DNA of 64,000 bases, from contig CM056741.1 in assembly GCA_029851415.1 (NCBI GenBank), positions 178,605,021-178,669,020 of the forward strand, read 5' to 3'. The position numbers and the translations under genes were made by a program. Source of the DNA: Eretmocerus hayati. Taxonomy: Eukaryota > Arthropoda > Insecta > Hymenoptera > Aphelinidae. The notes under the pieces were generated by a model. That model was given only the letters and a program-made list of their open reading frames with translations, searched no databases and was not told the origin of the DNA. How positions within the stretch are numbered: position 1 is the first letter of the stretch; each line of letters opens with the position of its first letter. Shown one piece after another: positions 14,601 to 25,500 of this stretch.

Positions 14601-17600
14601 ACAATGCAGTACCGAGCTGAAGATAATCCTCGAACGCTTTATCTTACTGCATAAAATATTTCGAATATTTCAATCCCTACAAAAGTTTATTCTCGCTCTA
14701 ATGAATCTCACTTGCCTGACCCCTCGCCCAACAAACAGAACTTCCCAACTCTGTAATTTCTACCTATAATCTCAATTTCACCAATCATCGTCAAATTTTC
14801 AACCTCACCTGCATACTCTCATGCCCAGCATCATCACAAAAACGGGCTAACAACAAATTAATTCACTGTCAATTAAGTCCAGACCTCGATGATCGTCGCG
14901 TCAACAGCAACCCTCTATTTTCAACTTCACGCAGGTGTCAAGGGAAAACAAGCCAAAAGCCAAGCTTTTCAAGCTTTTGCTACATCAAAAGCATCCAGTA
15001 GTGCTTGTACACTCGTTTTTATGCTTGCGAATCCGTCAGCTCTGTATGATGTGTATGTTTTCTACATAGAGTCCTGACGCAAGGGGGGGGGGGGAGAGGA
15101 TCAAGTGGGTGGGTACTCGCTTATTTAATTACCCTGTCCGTTTGGCTTTTCACTTCTAATTAAGCCGGACTCTCGCGGTTATTTTCACTCCTTCCAAACC
15201 CCTCTTGTTTTTTTACTACTTATTTTATACTCTCATATACAGAGTCCAGAGTTCTCCGGTGTGGCGAAGCTTCGGGTCACGAGCCCCTTCAGTGGTCAAA
15301 AAAGGAACGAGAGATAAATTAACTATGAAATTATTCGTCGAGTGTAGAGCTTTGGCTTGGCGTTACCTTATACTTTTTCCCTCTGTGTGCTTGAAAGAGC
15401 TGTCGCTCAAGCATATACCTAACCTAACCTGTCTGTGTTGTACCCTCTCATCGCATATACGACGTCAAAGGTTCTCTGTGCTCCGAGTTTTTATCAAAAA
15501 TTACATTAAATTCGAAACAAAGTTAGCTCGCTCAGTACGAGTCGACGAGCCGCGCACCGACGAATCATCATAAAAATTTTCGCTCCGCAGCTTCAAAGCT
15601 CTATCTCTATCTCAATCTCTCACTGAGTGAGAGTGAGATGAGTTTTTATCTCGTATTATAGAATCTCCTTATACGAAAGACAAAGTTGAAATGGAACGGC
15701 GAATTATCGTCGGCAAAATTTTTGCCCTGTATCGCAAGGATTTCGAGTATTCAGTCGCTTTGATGCTTCCTCTTTCCCTTTTCCTCTTGATTCTCTCACC
15801 CTCTTTTGCCGTCGATGCAGGACTTTGATTTAGTCACGAGTGCGTAAAAAGCTCATCAATCACGGAAAAAAATTCGAAACTTTTAGTAATTTGGAAAAAG
15901 TTTGTTAATTTTTGTGGAGCATCCGCGAGAATTCGTTCCGAGATAAAATTGGAAAAATTATTACTCGACGTATGATTGAATCATTACCTCTGTTTCAGGC
16001 TCGTTCCAGGCACTCATCCAGTATGCTGATATGCTGTCGGCACAGACTGCGAAATTTGTAAGTATCCACTCATCTCAAAACTGATTCAATTCAAGAATGT
16101 TAATCTGTCTAACTTTATTGATCTTTTGACATGATTTTTACTATCGAACTATGTATAGAAGATACAGAAAATCTCAGATCACAGATCTTCCAATCTTTGT
16201 AAACCTACATGTTTTTTTTTGTGAGGAATATTAGTATTTAATTGAGTACAATCTCACGACTTTCGTACTTTGACATACAAGAAACATCTTCAAGCTCATT
16301 TTAAACAGTTTTTCTCTTTTCGACAGAAATCTTTCATTAGCGACTTACTTTTTCTATCTTTCAAATCAGTTCTTTCTATTTCGATGAACTTTTTCTAGTC
16401 TTTCAAGCTCTGTGAAGAGACTGTAGAAGTATTATAAGAGTAGAAAATCAAGTTTACATGTTCAGGGGTTAATAAAATGAGTCATATCGGATTCATTCTC
16501 TAGGTAAATAAACATTTGTTTCATGAAACCATCGCTGACCAGGATGTTCTAAATACAACACCCTCGATTGACTTTGAGTAAATACTGCAATTCAATCCTT
16601 CCATTCATAATATTCGTTATTATCTAAACTTCAACTTAGCTTGTGATATGTGGACCAGCACATACTGAAGCTGTATGTTTAATGATGATTTTGTGCTGGA
16701 TAGTGCATTTGTGCTTGAAGTAAACTCCAAGAGGGTTCCACGTATTCTAATAGAAGTATCAGGTAGAATATGCAATCTTTTCCAGATTGTATAACAATTC
16801 TATGTCATAATCTGAGTTTCCTCTTGTAGAATCCAGCAATGGTTGAATAACTTAAGAGAGTAAATGATTCTAGATCAGAGTATCTTGTGTCGCTACAATC
16901 AAGCAAGTAATAAATCCTTGTGTGATGGGATATTAGGTCAAGATGATTGAATCAACCCGCGATCTAAGTGCAAAAAATGATTGTTGATTTTTGTTTGCGA
17001 AACATTCTTATTTATTCCAATGAGTAACAGTGTCGCAAGCTCAATCCAGGATAGCTTGAGCGAAAGATAAAATAAGTAGTTTTCGGATGATCTTTGAAAC
17101 AGAAAATGAGGTTAAAAATTTGTCTGGTAGACATCTTAACTCCTCACCAACACGAGCAAATTTCTCAAAATTGAACAAATTTGTGATCTGATGAGTTATC
17201 ACTCTCTTTGCTACCCAATATGACTTTTCTATAGATACTCATTCTCCATTCGTACAAATCAAAATTCATTCGCTCATTCAAACATTTACAGACAACGAAT
17301 TTTCAAAGCACTACTGAACATACACCATCCTCTACTACTCAGACGAATCAGGAGATGAAGCTTTCTTGCTCCACGTCTTAAAGTTTTCATAACTGCACAT
17401 TTAGCGTATAATGAGATTCCATAATAACAATACTCTCTGCAAGCATTAAACAGCTGAAAACGACCTACAGTGAAAAATTCGACTCTCACTTCATTTATAC
17501 GTTCATAGCCTTTCTGGGTAATCCAGTCACGGTCTCGTATTCTATTATGATTCTCAATCCCCAAATTGTACAGGGTAAATACCCTATATACTCTATATAC

Positions 17601-20600
17601 TATTCTCTCATACTCTTGCCGTGAAAAACTCAATTTCGACAGGCGCGCAAACCCCCAAACTCTGGCGAAGCTTCTTGCATCTATACCCGTACAGTAGTAT
17701 TATATAGTGAAGGTGGAACAAACGTAGCTCCTTTAGCTGCTTTTGCTGCTGCTGTGGCGAGCGTCACTTTCATGCTCACGTTGAAAATCAGAGAGCCAAG
17801 TCTGCCAAAGTAGGAGTAGAAAGAATAATCCGCGTGGTATACCAAAGCAGTCTCGCTTCTTGCTTCGGGGCTTGCAAGCTCTCTCTACATATATAAGAAC
17901 TATGTATACTCGTTTTGCGTGGCTTGCACGCTTTCCTTTGTGCTTTCAGTCCGTGCTTACGTCTTAATGGATTTAGATTCGTCTATCGTGTGCAAACCGA
18001 GTTCTTCAACGTGAGCTTATAATCTCGTATATTTATCGTGACTATGTTAAAACCGCAGGCAAGCAAGAAACAAGATATAATCCAAGTTTTCCCCCAAATC
18101 GTCCTGCGGCGATGGCGGGATTTTTAAATTGCTATTAGCGTCTTTCGAAGCTTCCTCAATTATGTATCTTCAAAATAATTATTATAGTATCTCAGATATT
18201 CGAATTTTGTGGCCTTAGTGAGGCGTACCAACAAACGAAATGCCAAAGCTTTGTTCTCCTTCGTGAAACTGATTAATTGACATTGATGGCAGGCGTTTGA
18301 AAGCTTTGAGAGAACATGTTACGTTCTTTTATCTTGTGTCTGTCTGATGCGCATTATATAATAATTGGATTCGTTTTGTGCGCTCACTTAGAGATGCTGT
18401 GCTGGAAAAAAAAATTTCGTTGAAAGGCTTATTATAACCGAAACTCTTTGTGAAAAACTTGAGTTTAGGATAGATACTTATCTGTACAGCATCGATCTGA
18501 GTTTATTTTTTTCTTTTTAACTGGTGATTTTGCAAGTTCGGAATCGTACGGAATCGGCCTTTGATGTTGTTATACCAAAAGAGAGGATATATGTGTAGCG
18601 TCTCGAGAAGTCGTCAACCAATGTGACAAAATCGAAAAGCATACTTGGTAGAGAGCGAGATGCTGTACTTATAGACACGTTGTATAAGAGAAGGATCTGC
18701 GACGTCGTTATTTTCTGCTTCACTTCAGCAGACGAGCAGCAGCAGCAGCAGCAGCAGAAGCAAGAGCTAGAGTTGCATCAGCGCGTAACGAGCTTTTGCT
18801 GAACGCAAGTCACGATTCGTAATGAACTTACATGGTAGATGTGGGCGCGTTTCGTCGTTATACGATGGCTGAATTTACGGCTTTTGTACGTTGCCGTTCT
18901 CGTCTTTAGAATGGGCTTTTGAAATCATGTATTTGGATTTTGATTGTTCCCAAAATTGTTATGAAGCATGAGTTGTTAGGAATATTTTACGTGTCTTGAG
19001 AGTTCTGTTTTCAAGAGAGACTTGTTGTCGAATTTGAATCGTTTGTACGTCGTTATACAATTTTGTGAGACTTTATCAAGTTTTAAGAGACGAAATTTTG
19101 ATTATTTTTTATTGTCTGTATCTCCCTCGACATCGTAAATTCTTACATCAAGTTTGGTATTGAAATTCAAAGTTAGATATTTTTCAAAATCACGTCCGTC
19201 CCATGGTTTTTCGTCTTTTGTAGTGGTTTCAGATCACATGAGCTTGTCTTATGATTCAAAGTGTTGATTATAATACCCACGCTACATTGTATGTTAGATA
19301 TGAACACAAAATGAATGAAGAGTTTTGCGGCAATGTTTATGTAGTAGACATAACTAAAAAATTCACGAAACAGCGAAAAATACGTAGGTTGGTGATTGGT
19401 TGCATCATAGAGTCTATCTAGATTTAAATATTTCGAAAGCGAGAAATCATCTCACAGAAATGCTGGTCTCAAAATTTCAAAATTCAATGGTGAAAGAAAC
19501 TCGATTCATATAGACGGAATCGAACGGGGACGAACGGGTTATGCGGTTAGCTGGGTCCGGGGAATTGTTACTCTCCCAAGATCCGAATATTTCCCTTGCA
19601 AGGTCGCCTGTGGTCACACCGAGGATTTTGTTGTATGCTTGCGGTTTTAAGTCTACTCTCGCGATAGCAAGAAGAGCACGAAGCACCGTCTATTGAAATT
19701 AGTCCAATTTGAACGTCATGCTCGGCAAGATTTGATGCGATGCTTCTATCGGTTCAAACCGTAAGAAAAGTCCCGATAAAATCACTTCCCTGGGCGTAGA
19801 AAACCAGGCGACTAATGCTGAGCGTAGTGAAAACACAACTGCATCTCGGCATTATTGTAAAATTACGATTACGGCTAGCGATTTCACTCAGCCCAGTGGC
19901 ACGAAAACACAATGTCATCATCAAAATTACTAACCCGCAATCAAATTGCAAATCTTTTCGTACAGTGCATAATTCAAATTAATTCGAAAAAAGCACATTT
20001 CGCGCCGAGTTTATGAGGTTATGGTTCACTTCGGAGCGATTGGTTTTCGGACTGAGCTGTAAGCGAGGATCGAAATAATCGTTCCGAAACGGGGAACCTC
20101 ATGAACGAGTTGCGAATACTATTTTTCGCAATCTTGTGAGCGCCCAATCATTGGAAAATTGTAATAAGAGAACTACGGCTATTTAGACCAAAGAGCTATC
20201 TATGGGGTGACTTTTTTGAATTCCTTCTTGAAAACGGTTTCTAACGTATTGAATTCATTTTTCGCTCGATGATGAAGTTTTACCATTCTGATCCGCGACT
20301 ATCCAAATAAGGCACTCCTCACTAGCGGAATACTATAGTATAACCATTCCACAATATGGAATCCTGAAAGAAATTGTATAATCCTCTTATCCCGGCTCTG
20401 TCGGTGCGAAAATTGAAATTATCCTCTGAAACATCAAATCCCTTGAAATTTCACACTCATGATTTCAACTATATACATACTAATACACGTACATGAGCCA
20501 TTATCTAATTGTAATTTACGTCAATTCATTATCCATTTTGGGCATTAATGTTACGCATAGCATGAAATTTGCTCAAACTCGCACACGTCAAGAATATCAA

Positions 20601-20656
20601 CGCTACGATTAGCGCTAATTAACGCAAAATAGGCTAGCAGCAGCCTCAAAAGCCTC

Positions 20657-20699
<43 letters not shown>

Positions 20700-22472
20700 A
20701 GAGACGAGTAAATCCACCCTCACATTTGCTGCTAATATTTCGCATTAATAATCTCTGTATGCACGAGGCTCTTCCGTTTAGTCCATTTCAATCCTCGTCA
20801 AACACATCAGAATCTACGAAATTCCATATCTTTCAGGTCGCAGCCCCGTGTATTATCCCATATGTATCTCAAATCTCCATTTCACATTTATCATTTGTCG
20901 ACATTTCAAATCACTCGAGATACGTCTCTACGATTGACGACATCAAAGCTAAACTGAAGGCAGACGTCGGAAATCCCTCATTGTTTACTCGGACGACGAT
21001 TTCAAAGCATACATACACATCATAATACACTTGGACATATTGCTTGCATTTGAATATCGACGGATGGAATCTCATTAACTTTCATTAAAACAAATTTTGC
21101 TGCTAATCCTCGCGATTATTCCCGTCGTTCCGCTCGACTATTACTTCCGAAACCAACTATATATATTGTATATATGTATATTCCTTTGCATCGCATCATG
21201 TAAATGGGATTAGGCCTCTCTGTTGGGGGGATTCTGTATTATATTTGGTTGTGGTGTATGCGCGAAATTGCGTATATACCGGTGGTAAATTGTATACGCT
21301 ACCGTGAGGCTTCCCAATGAAAATGTTGCGGTCGCGTTTGCGAAACGCAGTCATCCCTATATGCATGCTATAAATATGTACATCACACTGTCATATATGC
21401 ATAGTTGGAGACAATATGTGCGATCCTCCACAAATTTTGAATAATTTTACATACCGCTCATTATCGGAATAGTACGTATTTCCAATGAATTGGAATTATT
21501 ACAGGGTTGGGCGATATATTTGTTAGTCATAGAGTCATTCTTGTGAATCATGAATTTATAGTTTATGCATTTGTCGGATGTTATCATGTTTCCATATTGA
21601 TGTACGAGAGGAATTCCTGTGATGGGTTGAAATTGTCGTTCGTCCAATTGGGGACAATGAAAATTTGCTTATGCGTGATCTTTGAATAATTATTCAAGTT
21701 AGCTTTTCTGACTAGAATCAATGGTAGACTCAAGTACGGTGTAGAAAAAGTGGTGTCCATAAAAGGCCAAATTGAGCTTTGGCAGTCCTGTTTCAAATTC
21801 GAATTCTACGATTTATTGTCGGAAATATTGCCCGAATGCCATGGTTTTCGGCTGAGTTCAGATTTTCTGACCCTATCTATTTTTGGATCATGAGCACACT
21901 CACTAGCTACAATTTACTCAAAAGTTGACAAAATTGAGAGAATGATACTTCTTATCAAAGGATTTTTCTCACTTCCTTCAACTCAAATTATCTGAAAATG
22001 ACCATTCTGAATTAGAGACCATATTGAAGCTGTATGTTTTCAACGTAAATATTTTCTCTGCTGAGACTGGATAATCTAGAAAATTCAGAGATTTTTTTTA
22101 GTCTACTCCGTAAACACCCTAGGAAACCACAACTGTAGATTAACCATAATTGTTGAAGAAAACTTTTGAAAATCAAACATATCAAACGTGAATCCTTGCT
22201 AATTTGGCTTCATTTCTCTTTTTACAGAACCTGGATGGACAGAACATCTATAACTCATGTTGCACGCTGCGCATCGATTACAGCAAGATGCAAAATTTGA
22301 ATGTCAAATACAACAATGACAAGTCGCGTGACTACACAAATCCGACTTTGCCAACGGGTGATGCAAATCTTGACGCAGCCTCGCTTGCACTTGGAGGCGA
22401 GCTTTTGCCTCAGCTTCTTCTTGGAGCCGCTGGTACTCAACCTCGTCCAAGGCTACCTGGTTGGTATCCTCA

Positions 22473-22507
<35 letters not shown>

Positions 22508-25500
22508 GAACACAATCATCTCATACCTCAATTCCTAATTGCAACCAACTTTTAATCAGTGAACCAGACCCCTCCTTGAAACCCTGGAAATATCTCTTTT
22601 GATGACACACGGGTGACTAAATTCTACAATTTTACAAGAGAATTTACCTCATTCAAACCTGGGTAATCATGAAAATTTTGAGTCGCGACGTTTTTGAGAT
22701 TTCCACACGGTTTGCAATTTTTCATTGTTCCGGATTCAATCTTGATGACATTTTCTCTCAATGTCAATATTTAAATAGGCCATACCGTATGCTTTTATTT
22801 AGTGTGTATTTAACTATCCAATCGATCAAGAGACCGTAAGAGCATCTTCCACGTTGACTGTTGATGACAAAATCCTTGAATTACTCTATTCAAGAAGAAT
22901 TTTTGGTCATCTTTTCGAGTTTGAGATGATACTATGACAGCAATAATGCCAGAACCGAGTTAAACAATACTGCCTCAACTATTCCTGTAGTCAATAAATA
23001 AAAAGTCCCCCTTTATACGAAGATGCAAAGTTCAAGACACACTTGACATCTATGGATATTGTGCAAATGTACGATAAGTCTTACTAAACCCGGAAACTTT
23101 TTGTGTACTTTCTTCGGAAATAGCTTGGTCAATCAGTTTCACCATAATTTTTTTCACCAATCATTCAGAGTGGTTTATCAATATCTTCCACCAGCTTGTC
23201 AGAATGCATTCAACTTCTTCTTAAATCGACTCATCAGTCGAAAATGAGCCCTAGTAAACCCTCTCAAACTCTCCAATGCGGAACCGCGTACCTCATCTCT
23301 TAAATTTCCATCTTTCGCTTAAAAGAAACTGGAACACTCCATCATCCCAATTCTCAACACACCAATCCCTTTATCAAACCTTGCCGACCTTCTACTTTCC
23401 TCATCAAGCACAAAAAGCTCATTAATTAACCCAATCGAATTTTTCTGAAGTGGAGTCCCTTGCAGGCGCGCCGAGCGTTTTGGCTGCTTCGCCGTTTGCT
23501 GCGATGCACGGATTACCCTCGCCTTTGGCAGGGCCTTACAATGGCGTTCCTCAGGCTGCTGGAGGCCTTGCTGGTCTTGGAGGATTTAATCTTGGAGCAG
23601 GTGCTCTTGGTGTCCGCATGCCTGGAAGCCCTCAGCCGTCCTGTGTCCTATTAATCAGTAATCTCAATGAAGAGGTGAGTTATCTTTGTAAAAAATCTAC
23701 TCTTATCTTGTACACGTCTTTTACTGTTATTAACTCTGATTTTCAAATAAACGTAATCGTAATTATAAGATAGGATAAGGGTCTATCTAATTTGTTGTTT
23801 ACAAAAATAATTTTTGCGTATATGTGTACATCGAACAGGCGGAACAACTTTTTGGATCAATTTATTGTCGCAGTCGCCGACGGTGACTCCATGGTCACAG
23901 TCTCGTAACAGTCGTACTTTCCGTGAATATCGATTGTTTACGATCACATTCATGTGCTCATCTGTGTCAGTGATCCTCTTGATTTCATTCAAATTAAACG
24001 GAAAATGTGATTGAGTGTTGCTGAACCTAGCAATTTATTGTTTCGGGCAGCCTTCTAATCGATGGTCGATTCTACGGTAAATTGATTGGCGACAGTCAGC
24101 TGATCCCTACAATTCAAATTTGTTGACTGAAAAGCTTAGAATAACGTAGGACGTGGTAATTCGATTGAATTCAAGAGATATTTCCAAATGGGTCGACTTT
24201 GAGTTTCATATAAAATTTTCAAAGGTCCAAGCCAGTTTGGTCCATTATGAATACGCAAAGAATCTGTCAAGCAAGTGAAATGCATGTAATCGACTACAAC
24301 ACACGAAGAATTCGTTAGAATTCATTTTTAGACTCATCGACCGTTTGTAAATTGATCAGATCATGGTAATGATCAAAATCATCCAATACATCGATTCCTT
24401 AATTCAAACTTTGAGTCATAGATAGCCCGATCCGTCCAAATATACTTTTAGAACTAACACAGTTGAATTCCATCGTTGAAGATTTACATGGCATTTCCCC
24501 ACAACTCACACTGCAAAGAAATCTCTGAAATGTAACTAGAGAAACTCGGGAATGTAAGCTCCATAATTTCGTGAAGATTCTCCAAAAGATCAACCGAGAG
24601 TTGAAATTCTATATCAAAGCATGTGTCTACGACTGTAGTGTGCGAGATATCGTAGATTACGAAGATATTTCAGTTGTTTGAGCGTGCCAAAGGAGACTTT
24701 TGAAATGCGAAACGTGTACATAATATTTGAGACACGAAAGACGAACCAGTAAAATCTCAACGCGCGTAAACATAGGCCGAGTATTGACGTGAAGTATATA
24801 CCTTCATCTCTTTGACTTTGTTATGTGGAATCTTTTCCTCGCATGCACAGAGTCTTTGAAGTTTAATTCAACGTTTTGCGAGCTATGTAAGATGTCACGA
24901 AAGTTCATTTGATTTTGCTTTTAAAAATATTCGCCTTGGAGTTTTCAGGATCTGTTGAACAAACTTTTTGATTTTTACGATCGAACCGTTTTAGCGCGGG
25001 GATACTACGAAATTTTTTTTTGTGAATTGAAAAATGTCATTCGGATCAAAATTTGGTGAAAAAGCTGAAACTACGTTTTCTGAGAGTTTTATGTTCTTCA
25101 CCCCAATCGAAAGTAAAATCAGTTTTGATAACAGTCCCTGTAGAATTTTGAGTCTCAAAGGCTTGATCAAGGAATAAGAATATGCCAGATCTCTTACTTT
25201 TCAGTGCCCCAACGAAATTAGATTTTGATACAAAAGTATTGTACGAAAAAATATCTTAGTTTTAGTAAAAAAATATATCGACCCAGGAAACGTAGAATAC
25301 ATGAAGTGATACATGAAAATATTTTTATAGATAGATTAATATACGTAGCCATAATTATTAGTTGAATTAGCACACTGTTATTAAGTGTGCTGATTTTAAT
25401 ATTACGAAGCGTCTTCGGAACGATCTTTTTTACATCGGTACTCAAAGCCTTTACTAAACCACAAACCAATGAAATCTGTATTTATTATTTTCGTTGATCT

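Larger units (their letters stand above)
16058..22227 (+). other. heph intron, 6.2 kb
   Basis: Contains an (AGC)n tract at about 18735-18758, the second copy of the dispersed repeat at 19996-20161 and a (TA)18 microsatellite at 20662-20697. No additional exon is recognised. Acceptor tttttacag. Confidence 0.8.

Noticed and set aside
19490..19690. GC-richer block suspected to be a tRNA or exon
   Set aside because: No cloverleaf, no A/B boxes, no splice sites with an open frame of known protein.
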